From positions 247,363 to 311,362 of the forward strand of contig NZ_FMYZ01000008.1 in the NCBI RefSeq assembly GCF_900101625.1: a DNA stretch of 64,000 nucleotides, read 5' to 3'. The notes under the pieces were generated by a model. That model did not search any database, was not told the origin of the DNA, and saw only the letters and a list, made by a program, of their open reading frames with translations. Every line of letters begins with the position of its first letter. Position 1 is the first letter of the stretch. The position numbers and the translations under genes are program-made. Source of the stretch: Cupriavidus sp. YR651. GTDB taxonomy: Bacteria > Pseudomonadota > Gammaproteobacteria > Burkholderiales > Burkholderiaceae. Of this stretch, positions 16,080-25,275 are shown piece after piece.

Positions 16080-16208
16080 CCGCTTCCGACTCGCCGTCTA
16101 TCCGCCGTCGAGGCTTCATCGAGCCTCCGCCAAGCCTCCGCCAATCCTCCGCCGATTCGTCGTCGATTCTCCGCCCAGTCTCCGCCGAGCCTTCGCCGTC
16201 CCACCGTC
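16077..16208. repeat. eleven to twelve tandem 11-bp units starting at the operon stop codon
   Basis: Read in steps of 11 from the TAG stop: TAGCCGCTTCC, GACTCGCCGTC, TATCCGCCGTC, GAGGCTTCATC, GAGCCTCCGCC, AAGCCTCCGCC, AATCCTCCGCC, GATTCGTCGTC, GATTCTCCGCC, CAGTCTCCGCC, GAGCCTTCGCC, then a diverged GTCCCACCGTC. The consensus is roughly GANYCTCCGCC. Units stay in register with no indels although they differ in sequence. The + strand is rich in C/T and poor in G. The rest of the 262-base gap to the penicillin acylase gene holds nothing else I can name. Confidence 0.9.
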
Positions 16209-16341
16209 TTCCCGCTGCTGCCACGCCACACCCGCGCGTCTTTGCGGCGGCGCATGATCGCCGCCGCCATCACATTCCGCTATCCTCACAGCTCTGCTGG
16301 CGCTGACAGGTACGTGCCCAGCCTCCCGAGGAGTAGACCTG

Positions 16342-18789
16342 ATGTTCCCCACGCCCCCTCGCCTGCGGCGCACAGCCGCCGCATTGGCATGGCTCGCCAC
16401 GGCTGCCGCCACCACCTCCGCCATCGCCGCCGGACCGGACCGCTTCACGGTGCCCGGATTGGAAAAGCCGGCGAGTATCCTGGTCGATCGCTGGGGCGTG
16501 CCACATATCTACGCCGGCACGCTCTATGACGCCTTCTATGCGCAGGGCTTCATGGCCGCACGCGACCGGCTCTGGCAAATCGATCTCTGGCGCAAGCGCG
16601 GCCTGGGCGAGATGGCCAAGGACTTCGGCGCCGCCTATGTGGACGGAGACCGCATGGCACGCGCGGTGCTGTTCCGGGGGGACATGTATCGAGAATGGCT
16701 GGCCTACGGGTCTGACGCCAAGCGTGTGGCGGAAGCGTTTGTCGCGGGCGTGAATGCCTACGTGGCGCAGACCGAGGCACACCCGGAACTGCTGCCGCCG
16801 GAGTTCAAGGTGCTCAACTACAAGCCCGCACGCTGGCGCGCGGAGGACATCGTCCGCATCCGCCATCATGGCCTGACGCTGAACTTCACGGGCGAGATCG
16901 ATCGCGCGCAGATCTACTGCTACGTCAAGCCGAATGCGGTGCGCGCCGACTGGGTGCGGCGCGAACTCGATCCGCCGGTGGAGCCCAAGCTCCCGGAAGG
17001 GCTCGACCCCTGCGCGATCCCGGCTGCCGAACTGCGGCGCGCGTATGACCTGGCCACGGCGGCGCCGCGATTCCCGAAGGAATGGTGGAGCCCCACCACC
17101 GGGGCCAAGGCAGACAATATCCCTGTGGAGCAGCTCTATGCGACCGTGGACGCGTCGAGCGACACCGCGCGCAGCCTCGGCTCGAACAACTGGGTGATTG
17201 CCGGCAGCCGCACGACCACCGGGCGCCCGATCCTCGCCAACGATCCGCACCGCGCACATGGCGCGCCGAGCCTGCGCTATATCAGCCACCTGAATGCACC
17301 GGGGCTGTCGGTGATCGGCGCGGGCGAGCCGTTCCTGCCCGGTATCTCGATCGGCCACAACGGCACCGTCGCGTTTGGCCTGACGCGGTTCTACATGGAC
17401 CAGGAGGATCTGTACGTCTACGAGACCAACCCCGCGCAGCCCCACGAGTACAAGTACAAGGGCCGCTGGGAGCCGATGGAGACCATCACCGAGCAGATTG
17501 CGGTACGTGGCGAAGCCACGCCGCGCAAGGTCACCATCGATTTCACGCGCCACGGTCCTGTGCTCTACGCGGACCCCAAGAGCAACCGCTCATGGTCGCT
17601 GCGGGCGGCGTGGCTGGACTACGGCATGGCGCCGTACTTCGGTTCGATGGACTATATGCGCGCCCAGAACTGGGACCAGTTCCGCGCGGCGATGAACCGC
17701 TGGGGCGCGCCGGGCGAGAACCAGGTGTATGCGGACCGCTTCGGCAACATCGGCTGGATTCCCGGCGGGTTGACCGTCAACCGTCCGAACTGGGACGGTC
17801 TGACGCCGGTGCCCGGAGACGGCCGCTATGAGTGGGCCGGGTATCGCAACATGGACGAGTTGCCGTGGGCCTTCAATCCGGCGCCCGGCTACGTGGTGAC
17901 CGCCAACGAGAACAACATCCCCGCCAACCACCCGGCCGCGAAGATCGGCGTGGGCTATGAATGGAGCGACAGCGCACGCGCGCGCCGGCTGAAGGCGCTG
18001 GTCGGGGCGAATCCCCGCAGTTCGCTCGAAGACTCGATGGCGTGGCAGAACGACACCGTGTCGCTGCCCGCGCAGCGCGTGGTGGCACTCGTCAAGCCGC
18101 TCAACAGCAGCGACGCCCAGGTGCAGCGCGGCCTGGACCTGTTGCGCAACTGGGATGGCAACGAGCGCGCCGACAGCGCCGCGGCGGCGTTGTACGAGGT
18201 CTGGTTCAGCAAGTATTTGCGTACGGCAGTCGTGCGTGCCGCGTTGTCGCAGGAGGGCGCGCGGCTGGTGGGCGCCGCCGATGCCAGTCGCGTGATCGCG
18301 GTGCTGGAGCGCCCGGACACCTGGATGGCGGTGGAGAAGCGCAACGACATCATGATGGGCACGCTGAAGTCCGCGATGGTCGAGATCGAGAAGAAGCTGG
18401 GCGCCGACCCGAAGACGTGGCAATGGGGCAAGCTGCACACGGCGGTGTTCAGCCATCCGCTGCAAGCGATCCTCGATCCGGCGCTGCGCCAGCAGTACGA
18501 CGTGAACGCGGGGCCGATCGGCGGATCGTCGTTCACGCCGATGAACACGAGCTACCGCAACAGCGACTTCCAGCTCACGGCGGGCGCATCGTTCCGCATG
18601 GTGCTGGACGTTGGCAACTGGGACGCCTCGCGCGTGGTGAACACACCGGGCCAGTCGGGCAATCCGGCGAGTCCGCACTATCGCGATCTCGCGCCGCTGT
18701 GGGCCAAGGGGGAGTACTTCCCGCTGGTCTATACGCGCAAGGCCGTGGAGAAGGAAGCGCGCGAACGCGTGGAACTGGTGCCGCAGTAA
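16342..18789 (+). CDS. penicillin acylase family N-terminal nucleophile hydrolase
   Basis: An 815-residue precursor with a signal peptide (LRRTAAALAWLATAAATTSAIAA). The alpha chain has the RDRWGVPHIYA-type start and GFMAARDRLWQIDLWRKRGLGEMA. The beta-chain nucleophile is Ser281 in LGSNNWVIAGSRTTTG, preceded by Gly280 at the autocleavage point. Further family landmarks are ANDPHRAHGAPS, GISIGHNGTVAFGLT, FTRHGPVLYADP and the Asn-containing GPIGGSS. Such periplasmic heterodimers hydrolyse amide bonds of beta-lactams or acyl-homoserine lactones (PvdQ/QuiP group). The substrate here is not decided by sequence; signal quenching is one possibility. A strong terminator follows. Confidence 0.92.
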   Translation: MFPTPPRLRRTAAALAWLATAAATTSAIAAGPDRFTVPGLEKPASILVDRWGVPHIYAGTLYDAFYAQGFMAARDRLWQIDLWRKRGLGEMAKDFGAAYVDGDRMARAVLFRGDMYREWLAYGSDAKRVAEAFVAGVNAYVAQTEAHPELLPPEFKVLNYKPARWRAEDIVRIRHHGLTLNFTGEIDRAQIYCYVKPNAVRADWVRRELDPPVEPKLPEGLDPCAIPAAELRRAYDLATAAPRFPKEWWSPTTGAKADNIPVEQLYATVDASSDTARSLGSNNWVIAGSRTTTGRPILANDPHRAHGAPSLRYISHLNAPGLSVIGAGEPFLPGISIGHNGTVAFGLTRFYMDQEDLYVYETNPAQPHEYKYKGRWEPMETITEQIAVRGEATPRKVTIDFTRHGPVLYADPKSNRSWSLRAAWLDYGMAPYFGSMDYMRAQNWDQFRAAMNRWGAPGENQVYADRFGNIGWIPGGLTVNRPNWDGLTPVPGDGRYEWAGYRNMDELPWAFNPAPGYVVTANENNIPANHPAAKIGVGYEWSDSARARRLKALVGANPRSSLEDSMAWQNDTVSLPAQRVVALVKPLNSSDAQVQRGLDLLRNWDGNERADSAAAALYEVWFSKYLRTAVVRAALSQEGARLVGAADASRVIAVLERPDTWMAVEKRNDIMMGTLKSAMVEIEKKLGADPKTWQWGKLHTAVFSHPLQAILDPALRQQYDVNAGPIGGSSFTPMNTSYRNSDFQLTAGASFRMVLDVGNWDASRVVNTPGQSGNPASPHYRDLAPLWAKGEYFPLVYTRKAVEKEARERVELVPQ

Positions 18790-18813
18790 GAGGAGAGGCA
18801 CTATCAAAATAAT

Positions 18814-18872
18814 GCTGGCGTCGTTGCGCGGCCTTGCCGTACTAGCTTGCCGCGCACGACGCCAGGCTTTTT
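18814..18872. terminator. intrinsic terminator after the acylase gene
   Basis: CTGGCGTCGT plus GCGCGGC (18815-18832) pair with GCCGCGC plus ACGACGCCAG (18848-18865), with a single-base bulge, followed by TTTTT. It separates the acylase gene from the convergent FAD/FeS dehydrogenase gene. Confidence 0.88.
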
Positions 18873-18884
18873 CTGAAGCAACCT

Positions 18885-21800
18885 CTAACCGGCCATCGCC
18901 ATCTCCAGTACGCGGGCGACATGCAGTGCTTCGCGTCCAGCGCCGTCGTGGATCTGGTGCCGGCAGCTCGTTCCGTCCGCGACCACCAGCGTCTGCGCGT
19001 CGGCGTTGCGCACGGCGGGCAGCAATGACAGCTCGGCCATCTTCATCGACGCCTCGTGGTGCTCCGCCTCGTAGCCGAAGCTCCCGGCCATCCCGCAGCA
19101 CGATGATTCGATCAGTTCGGTCTTGAGCCCCGGAATCCACCCGAGCACCTGTTCCACGGGGCGCACGGCGTCGAATGCCTTCTGGTGGCAATGGCCGTGC
19201 AACAGCGCCCGCGCATTGCCGATGGGCTGCAGCGTCGGTGCGAAGCGTCCGGCTGCGTGCTCGCGCACGAGGAATTCCTCGAACAGCAAGGCATTGCCGG
19301 CCAGCAGCCGCGCGGCGTCGCCGTAGCCGTACTGCAGGAATTCATCGCGCATCGACAGCAGGCAGGACGGCTCCAGCCCGACCACCGCCACGCCGCGCGA
19401 GACGTAAGGCAGCAGCGCGTCGAGCGCACGCTTTGCCTCCGCTTTCGCCTCGTCGACCAAGCCCGCCGCGAGGAAGGTCCGGCCGCAGCACAGCGGACGT
19501 TCTCCCGGCACCGCCGACAAATGCACCGTGTAGCCGGCGCCTTCCAGCACGCGCTGCGCGGCGCGGGCATTGGCGGGCTCCATATGGTTGTTGAAGGTGT
19601 CGACGAACAGGACGACTTCCTTGCCGCCGGTGGGCAGTTGCGTGTAGTCGTCACGCAGGAATGCCGGCTGCCAGCGCGGCAGGGACCGCTTGGCGGAGAG
19701 GCCCAGCCAGCGCTCCGTCAGCTGCGGCAACCCCGGCACGCGGTCGCGCAGGTTGAACAGCCACGGCATCTTGCTGGCAAGGCCCGCATAGCGCGGCAGG
19801 AAGGCGACCAGCCGGTCGCGCGCCCGTAACTTGCCCGCCCTGGCGTGCGCGGCGCGGACTTCGATCTTCATCTTGGCCATGTCCACGCCCGTGGGGCAGT
19901 CGCGCTTGCAGCCCTTGCAGGACACGCACAGGTCCATGGTGTCCTTGACCGCCGGATCGAGCAGGCCCTCCGGGCCGAGCTGGCCCGACAGCGCCAGCCG
20001 CAGCGTATTTGCCCGGCCGCGCGTCAGGTGTTGTTCATCGCGCGTGACGCGATAGCTCGGGCACATCGTGCCGGCATCGAACTTGCGGCAGTGGCCGTTG
20101 TTGTTGCACATCTCCACTGCTGCGGCCAGGCCGCGCGCGGGGTCGAGCCCGGTGCCCGGCGCGCTCTCCGCTTCCGTGACCGGATCGCGCGTCACGTTCC
20201 ATGCCGACCAGTCCAGCGCAGGCTCGACCGGCGCGACCGTATAGCCCGGCGGAAAGCGGAACAACGACGTGTCGTCCATCTTCGGCGTGCGCACGATCTT
20301 GCCGGGATTGCAGCGGTTTTCCGGGTCGAACAGCGCCTTGACCTCTTCGAACGCGCGGTTCAGCGCGGGGCCGAACTGCCAGGCCACCCATTCGCCGCGG
20401 CACAGGCCGTCGCCGTGCTCGCCGGAATAGGCGCCCTTGTATTCGCGGACCATCGCGGCGGCCTCTTCCGCAATCGCGCGCATCTTGGCCGCGCCGTCGC
20501 GGCGCATGTCGAGGATCGGCCGCACGTGCAGCGTGCCGACGCTGGCGTGCGCGTACCACGTGCCGCGCGTGCCGTGCTTGTGGAAGACCTCGGTCAGCCG
20601 CGAGGTGTACTCCGCCAGGTGTTCCAGCGGCACGGCGCAGTCTTCGATGAAGGACACCGGCTTGCCGTCGCCCTTCATGCTCATCATGATGTTCAGCCCG
20701 GCCTTGCGGACTTCCCACAGCGCCTTCTGCGGGCCGGCATCGGGCATTTCCACCACGGACCCGGGCAGGCCGAGATCGGCCATCAGCTCGACCAGCCGCG
20801 CCAGGCCGCGCAGCGTGGCATCGCGGTCTTCGCCTGCGAATTCCACCAGCAGGATGGCCTCGGGCTCGCCGACCAGCGCGCGGTCGATCACCGGCCGGAA
20901 CGCGGGATTGTTGCGCGCGAGGTCGATCATCGTCCGATCCACCAGTTCCACCGCCGACGGCTGCAGGCCGACGATATGGCGCGTCAGGTCCATCGACTGG
21001 TAGAACGTCGGGAAATTCACCACACCCAGCGTCTTGTGCGTCGGCAGCGGCGCCAGTTGCAGCGTGATGTGCCGGAAGTAGGCCAGCGTGCCTTCGGAGC
21101 CGACCAGCAGGTGCGCCAGATTGACGCCGCCGTCGGCGGTGTATGGCCGCTCGCTCTGCGGATGGAAGATATCGAGGTTATAGCCGCCCACGCGGCGCAG
21201 CACCCTGGGGTACATCTGCGCGATGGCGTCACGCTCGCGTTCGGCGATGCGGCGCACGCCGTCGGCGATGGCGCGATGCGGGGCGCCATCGGCGGGCCAC
21301 CCGGCATCGAATCGCACATCCTCGCCGCCGGCCAGGATGGCATCGACGCCCAGTACGTTGTGCACCATGTTGCCGTACTGGATCGATCGCGATCCGCACG
21401 AGTTGTTGCCAGTCATGCCGCCGATGGTGCATTGCGCGGCCGTCGATACGTCCACCGGAAACCACAGGCCGTGCGGCTTGAGCCACGCGTTCAGGTGGTC
21501 GAGCACGATGCCGGGCTGCACGGTGACCGTGCGCGCCTCGGGATCGAAGTCGATCACCTGGTTCAGGAACTTGCTGTTGTCGATGACCAGCGCCTCGCCC
21601 ACGGTCTGGCCGCACTGGCTGGTGCCGCCGCCGCGCGGCAGCAGCGGCGCCTTGAAGTCGCGGGCGATGTCGAGGGCCAGTCGCGCGTCGGCTTCGTCGC
21701 GCGGCACCACCACGCCAATCGGCATGATCTGGTAGATCGACGCATCGGTGGCATAGCGGCCGCGGCTCGCGGCATCGAACAGGACGTCGCCGCGCAATTC

Positions 21801-21911
21801 GGCGGCCAGGCGGCGATACAGCGGCGACTGCAGGGCCGGCGCGGCGGCGGCGCCGGGCATGAAGCGCAGCGGCTGCACGCCGGGTGGCGTGGGGGTGGTG
21901 GGCAGGGCCAT
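18885..21911 (-). CDS. FAD-binding oxidase/4Fe-4S fusion, YdiJ-type 2-hydroxyacid dehydrogenase
   Basis: About 1008 residues. The N-terminal half is a GlcD-like FAD domain (PRGGGTSQCGQTV, GGMTGNNSCGSRSIQYGN, LLVGSEGTLAYF, YSGEHGDG). The C-terminal half is GlcF-like, with the CVSCKGCKRDCP iron-sulfur motif and two Cys-rich repeats (PLCCGRTFLAAG, SSCCGMAGSFGYE). The length and fusion order match E. coli YdiJ, reported as a D-2-hydroxyglutarate dehydrogenase; D-lactate-type activity is the alternative. I chose the ATG at 21911 with a GGAG upstream; a GTG at 21938 is also possible. It ends the GntR transcription unit, so it may belong to the catabolic block or may oxidise the product of the hglS-type enzyme. 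Confidence 0.88.
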   Translation of the reverse strand: MALPTTPTPPGVQPLRFMPGAAAAPALQSPLYRRLAAELRGDVLFDAASRGRYATDASIYQIMPIGVVVPRDEADARLALDIARDFKAPLLPRGGGTSQCGQTVGEALVIDNSKFLNQVIDFDPEARTVTVQPGIVLDHLNAWLKPHGLWFPVDVSTAAQCTIGGMTGNNSCGSRSIQYGNMVHNVLGVDAILAGGEDVRFDAGWPADGAPHRAIADGVRRIAERERDAIAQMYPRVLRRVGGYNLDIFHPQSERPYTADGGVNLAHLLVGSEGTLAYFRHITLQLAPLPTHKTLGVVNFPTFYQSMDLTRHIVGLQPSAVELVDRTMIDLARNNPAFRPVIDRALVGEPEAILLVEFAGEDRDATLRGLARLVELMADLGLPGSVVEMPDAGPQKALWEVRKAGLNIMMSMKGDGKPVSFIEDCAVPLEHLAEYTSRLTEVFHKHGTRGTWYAHASVGTLHVRPILDMRRDGAAKMRAIAEEAAAMVREYKGAYSGEHGDGLCRGEWVAWQFGPALNRAFEEVKALFDPENRCNPGKIVRTPKMDDTSLFRFPPGYTVAPVEPALDWSAWNVTRDPVTEAESAPGTGLDPARGLAAAVEMCNNNGHCRKFDAGTMCPSYRVTRDEQHLTRGRANTLRLALSGQLGPEGLLDPAVKDTMDLCVSCKGCKRDCPTGVDMAKMKIEVRAAHARAGKLRARDRLVAFLPRYAGLASKMPWLFNLRDRVPGLPQLTERWLGLSAKRSLPRWQPAFLRDDYTQLPTGGKEVVLFVDTFNNHMEPANARAAQRVLEGAGYTVHLSAVPGERPLCCGRTFLAAGLVDEAKAEAKRALDALLPYVSRGVAVVGLEPSCLLSMRDEFLQYGYGDAARLLAGNALLFEEFLVREHAAGRFAPTLQPIGNARALLHGHCHQKAFDAVRPVEQVLGWIPGLKTELIESSCCGMAGSFGYEAEHHEASMKMAELSLLPAVRNADAQTLVVADGTSCRHQIHDGAGREALHVARVLEMAMAG

Positions 21912-21998
21912 GGGCGTGGGGTCTCCGGTTGCATGCACTGGGGACGACGCCTAGGCCGGAGTCACACGCCGCGGGCAGCCGCGGCGCGCAAGCCCGTG

Positions 21999-22691
21999 TC
22001 AGGCGGCGGCGTCCTGTGCGCGTTCTAGTTCGGCGATCAGTGCATCGTGCTTGTGCTGCAGGTGCGCGCGCAGGATGTCACGCAGCGCGGCGCCGTCGCG
22101 ATTCGCCAGGGCATCGAGCATGGCGCCGTGCTCGCGCACCGCCAGGTCCCATTTGTCGTGGTCGAAGTTGGAGCGGAAGCGCAGCGCCTGAATGCGCAGA
22201 TTGATTCGGCGATAGGTCTCCTCGAGGATCGGATTGCGGGCCGCCGCGTTGATCGCGTCGTGAATCCGCCGGTTGAGCGCGTAGTAGTTGGGCAGGTCGC
22301 GCCGGGCGTGGCACGCCAGCATTTCGAAGTGCAGCGCGCGGATCTCGTTGAGTTCCGCGTCGGTGATCCGCTGGCACGCCAGTTCGCCGGACATCGCTTC
22401 CAGCGCGCCCATCATCTCGAACAGGTGGTTGATGGATTCCTGCGACAACACCACCACCTCGGCGCCACGGTTGGGCAGCAGCGTCACCAGCCCGTCGGCG
22501 GCCAGCACCTTGAACGCTTCCCGCAGCGGCGTGCGCGAGACCTGCAGCAGGTCGCACAGCACTCGCTCATTGAGCCGCGTGCCCGGCGCCAGATCGCCTT
22601 CCATGATCATCGTGCGCAGACGCTGGGCAACCGCCACATGCAGGATCTGGCGGTCAACGGCCTGGGAGGGGGAGGTTGGATTTGTGCTCAT
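21999..22691 (-). CDS. GntR family regulator, FadR/FCD subfamily
   Basis: A 230-residue regulator. It has an N-terminal winged helix (residues about 15-80: VAQRLRTMIMEGDLAPGTRLNE, LLQVSRTPLREAFKVLAADGLV) and a helical FCD effector domain. The metal-binding pattern is visible (DLPNYYALNRRIHDAI with later HGAMLDAL, HLQHK). FCD regulators bind carboxylic-acid effectors. It is divergent from the aminotransferase/TctCBA operon and precedes the YdiJ-type gene. Two copies of one 12-bp operator-like sequence sit in the 250-base divergent gap, supporting control of both directions. Confidence 0.93.
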   Translation of the reverse strand: MSTNPTSPSQAVDRQILHVAVAQRLRTMIMEGDLAPGTRLNERVLCDLLQVSRTPLREAFKVLAADGLVTLLPNRGAEVVVLSQESINHLFEMMGALEAMSGELACQRITDAELNEIRALHFEMLACHARRDLPNYYALNRRIHDAINAAARNPILEETYRRINLRIQALRFRSNFDHDKWDLAVREHGAMLDALANRDGAALRDILRAHLQHKHDALIAELERAQDAAA

Positions 22692-22715
22692 CAGGGATCG
22701 TGTGGCTTGACAGTA

Positions 22716-22727
22716 TTGTATTCAAAA
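22716..22727 (-). promoter_or_regulatory. operator-like site 1 of the GntR/FCD regulator
   Basis: TTGTATTCAAAA is the exact reverse complement of the 12-mer at 22903-22914. It lies 24 bases before the GntR start, so bound regulator would autorepress. Confidence 0.6.
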
Positions 22728-22902
22728 CATAATCTGGTGCAAGCACGAACTGCATTCCGGTGCCACTGGCCATGCCCGGATCAGCGCGATGATCGGCTGA
22801 AAAGCCTTGGTTTCATTGATTCATAAGGCTTTTTTGCGGAACGGACGGTGCTTGCGCCGCCCCACATTATCCCGCATGCCGGACCCGCAGTGCATCTCCG
22901 TT

Positions 22903-22922
22903 TTTTGAATACAAAATTCAAA
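22903..22922 (+). promoter_or_regulatory. operator-like site 2 of the GntR/FCD regulator
   Basis: TTTTGAATACAA (22903-22914) is the inverted copy of site 1 and also forms its own dyad, TTTGAAT (22904-22910), 5 bases, ATTCAAA (22916-22922). It ends 19 bases before the aminotransferase start, where binding would block transcription or initiation. Confidence 0.65.
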
Positions 22923-22941
22923 CCGAAGGACACGAGGCGAC

Positions 22942-24147
22942 ATGATCCGACTGAACTCCCATCCCAGCGGCCGGCACTTCCTGCAGATCCCGGGGCCGAC
23001 CAACGTGCCCGACCGGGTGCTTCGCGCGATGGACTATCCGACCATCGACCACCGGGGCCCCGAATTCCAGCAACTGGGCAAGAAGGTACTGGCCGATATC
23101 CGCAAAATCTTCCAGACCGCGCAGCCCGTGGTGATCTATCCCGCGTCCGGCACCGGCGCGTGGGAGGCCGCGCTGGTCAACACGCTGTCGCCGGGCGACC
23201 GCGTGCTGATGTTCGAGACCGGCCACTTCGCCTCCCTCTGGAAGAAGATGGCCGACAAGCTCGGCCTGAATCCCGAATTCCTGGTCGGCGACTGGCGTCA
23301 CGGCGTGGATGCCGCCGCCATCGGCGCCCGGCTGGCGGAGGATCGCAACCACGAGATCCGCGCGGTCTGCGTAGTCCACAACGAGACCTCCACGGGCGTG
23401 ACGTCCGACATTGCTGCCGTGCGTCGCGCGATCGATGCGGCAGGGCATCCGGCGCTGCTGCTGGTCGACACCATCTCCTCGCTCGGTTCCGTCGACTACC
23501 GCCACGATGAGTGGGGCGTGGACGTCACCGTGTCGGGCTCGCAGAAGGGGCTGATGTTGCCGCCGGGGCTGTCGTTCAATGCGGTCAGCGCGAAGGCCGT
23601 CGCTGCGTCGGCAAAGGCGAAGCTGCCGCGGGCGTTCTGGGGCTGGGAAGAAATCATCGAGGCGAACAAGAACGGCTTCTGGCCCTACACGCCAGCCACC
23701 AACCTGCTCTACGGCCTGTCCGAAGCCTGCGACATGCTGCTGGAAGAGGGCCTGCAGAACGTGTTCGCCCGCCATCGCCGCCATGCCGAGGCCACGCGCG
23801 CCTGCGTCAACGCGTGGGGCCTGGAAGTCCTGTGCCAGAACCCCGCCGAATACAGTCCGGCGCTGACCGCCGTGGTCATGCCGGATGGCCACAGTGCCGA
23901 CGCCCTGCGCAAGGTGGTGCTGGAGAACTTCAACATGTCGCTGGGGCAGGGCTTGTCGAAGTTGTCGGGCAAGGTTTTCCGCATCGGCCATCTTGGCGAT
24001 TTCAACGACCTCACGCTGATGGGCACGCTGGCAGGCGTGGAGATGGGCCTGGCGCTGGCGGGCGTGCCGCATCACGCGGGCGGCGTGCTGGCGGCGATGA
24101 ACAGCCTGCGTGCAGCCGCCGCGCAACCGGCATTGCGCGCGGCCTGA
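22942..24147 (+). CDS. serine-glyoxylate/alanine-glyoxylate type aminotransferase (class V PLP)
   Basis: A 401-residue class V aminotransferase. It starts with the family motif FLQIPGPTNVPDRVLRAM and DHRGPEF, has the phosphate-binding SGTGAWEAAL, the cofactor Asp176 (LLLVDTISSLGS) and the Schiff-base lysine Lys202 (VSGSQKGLMLPPGL). These proteins move an amino group from serine, alanine or aspartate to glyoxylate, giving glycine. It is the first gene after operator-like site 2 and the head of the TctCBA/CoA block. The exact donor is not decided; BhcA-type aspartate-glyoxylate enzymes look similar, but no other bhc genes are present. Confidence 0.88.
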   Translation: MIRLNSHPSGRHFLQIPGPTNVPDRVLRAMDYPTIDHRGPEFQQLGKKVLADIRKIFQTAQPVVIYPASGTGAWEAALVNTLSPGDRVLMFETGHFASLWKKMADKLGLNPEFLVGDWRHGVDAAAIGARLAEDRNHEIRAVCVVHNETSTGVTSDIAAVRRAIDAAGHPALLLVDTISSLGSVDYRHDEWGVDVTVSGSQKGLMLPPGLSFNAVSAKAVAASAKAKLPRAFWGWEEIIEANKNGFWPYTPATNLLYGLSEACDMLLEEGLQNVFARHRRHAEATRACVNAWGLEVLCQNPAEYSPALTAVVMPDGHSADALRKVVLENFNMSLGQGLSKLSGKVFRIGHLGDFNDLTLMGTLAGVEMGLALAGVPHHAGGVLAAMNSLRAAAAQPALRAA

Positions 24148-24266
24148 CGAAGGCATGCAGGAGACAGAAGGAACCAGGTAGCAAACAGGGGTCGTCCGTC
24201 GAGGCGGCTCGATAAAAAAGGCCGATGCGCCCCAGAGCGCACGGCCGCCATCAAAGGAGACAAATC

Positions 24267-25268
24267 ATGACGTTGCGTTACACCGCACGCGCCCTGGCGT
24301 GTGCATCGCTACTCAGTGTTGCCTTTGCCGCCCCGGCGTTCGCCTGGGAGCCCACCAAGCCGGTCGAGGTCGTCGTGCCGTTCAGCGCCGGAGGCGCCTC
24401 GGACCAGATGGCGCGCTCCATCCAGGGCATCATCGCCAAGCACAAGCTGATGAACCAGCCGGTCATCGTCGTCAACAAGGCCGGCGCCAGCGGCGCGGAA
24501 GGCCTGATGGACACCAAGGCGTCGAAGGGCGATCCCCACAAGCTGCTGGTGACGTCGTCCGCGCTCTACACCGTGCCGATGGTCAGCCAGCTGCCGTTCA
24601 ACTGGCGCGACCTGACGCCGGTGGCGATGGTGGCGCAGGATGAGTTCGTGCTGTGGACCAACGCCGAGTCGCCCTACAAGACCCCGACCGACTACCTTGC
24701 CGAGGTGAAGAAGACGCCGTCCAAGTTCAAGATGGGTGGCACCAGCTCCAAGCGCGAGGACCAGATCATCACCGCGCAGGTGGAACGCAAGGCCGGCGTG
24801 CGCTTCATCTACATCCCCTACAAGGGCGGCGGCGAAGCCGCGACGCAGCTCTCCGGCAAGCACATCGACTCCAACGTCAACAACCCGTCCGAATCCATCG
24901 GCCAATGGCGTGCCGGCGAACACCGTGCGCTGTGCGTGTTCGCGCCGGAACGGATGCACTACGCGGCCAAGATCACGGCCACGCAGAGCTGGGGTGACAT
25001 TCCGACCTGCAAGGAAGTGGGCCTGGACGTGCAATACCAGATGCTGCGGGTCTTCATGCTGCCGGGCGGCGTGACGCCGGACCAGCAGAAGTTCTATGTG
25101 GACCTGATGCAGAAGGTGGTGGCCACGCCGGAGTGGAAGGAATACCTGGAAAAGAATGCGCTCAAGAACGACTTCCTGACGGGCCAGAAGCTGACCGATT
25201 TCCTGACGGCGGATGAAAACCGCCACAAGGACATCATCAAAGAGGCCGGTTTCGTCGCAGCCCGATGA
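24267..25268 (+). CDS. tctC: TctC-type periplasmic solute-binding receptor
   Basis: A 333-residue Bug/TctC receptor with a signal peptide (ALACASLLSVAFAAPAFA) and the mature start WEPTKPVEVVVPFSAGGASDQMARSIQ. Later motifs FIYIPYKGGGEAATQLSGKHID are standard. An AAAGGAG site supports the ATG at 24267. It is directly followed by tctB and tctA, so it is the dedicated receptor of a tripartite tricarboxylate transporter. It binds a carboxylate, which by operon content is probably a hydroxy- or dicarboxylic acid fed into CoA-dependent breakdown. A REP-like hairpin lies between it and tctB and may raise receptor mRNA over the membrane parts. Confidence 0.92.
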   Translation: MTLRYTARALACASLLSVAFAAPAFAWEPTKPVEVVVPFSAGGASDQMARSIQGIIAKHKLMNQPVIVVNKAGASGAEGLMDTKASKGDPHKLLVTSSALYTVPMVSQLPFNWRDLTPVAMVAQDEFVLWTNAESPYKTPTDYLAEVKKTPSKFKMGGTSSKREDQIITAQVERKAGVRFIYIPYKGGGEAATQLSGKHIDSNVNNPSESIGQWRAGEHRALCVFAPERMHYAAKITATQSWGDIPTCKEVGLDVQYQMLRVFMLPGGVTPDQQKFYVDLMQKVVATPEWKEYLEKNALKNDFLTGQKLTDFLTADENRHKDIIKEAGFVAAR

Positions 25269-25275
25269 TTGACTC

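Noticed and set aside
16077..16208. CRISPR array
   Set aside because: Units are 11 bp, directly adjacent, with no spacers; no cas genes are present.
17590..19191. 533-residue open frame on the - strand
   Set aside because: Complement of the penicillin acylase gene; crosses a clear terminator.
19845..22028. 727-residue open frame on the + strand
   Set aside because: It is the complement of the FAD/FeS dehydrogenase gene; very high Arg/Ala/His content and no motifs. The minus-strand frame has clear FAD and Fe-S signatures.
22942..24147. beta-hydroxyaspartate cycle (BhcA)
   Set aside because: The aminotransferase is of the right class, but no bhcB, bhcC or bhcD genes are present, so the pathway cannot be claimed.
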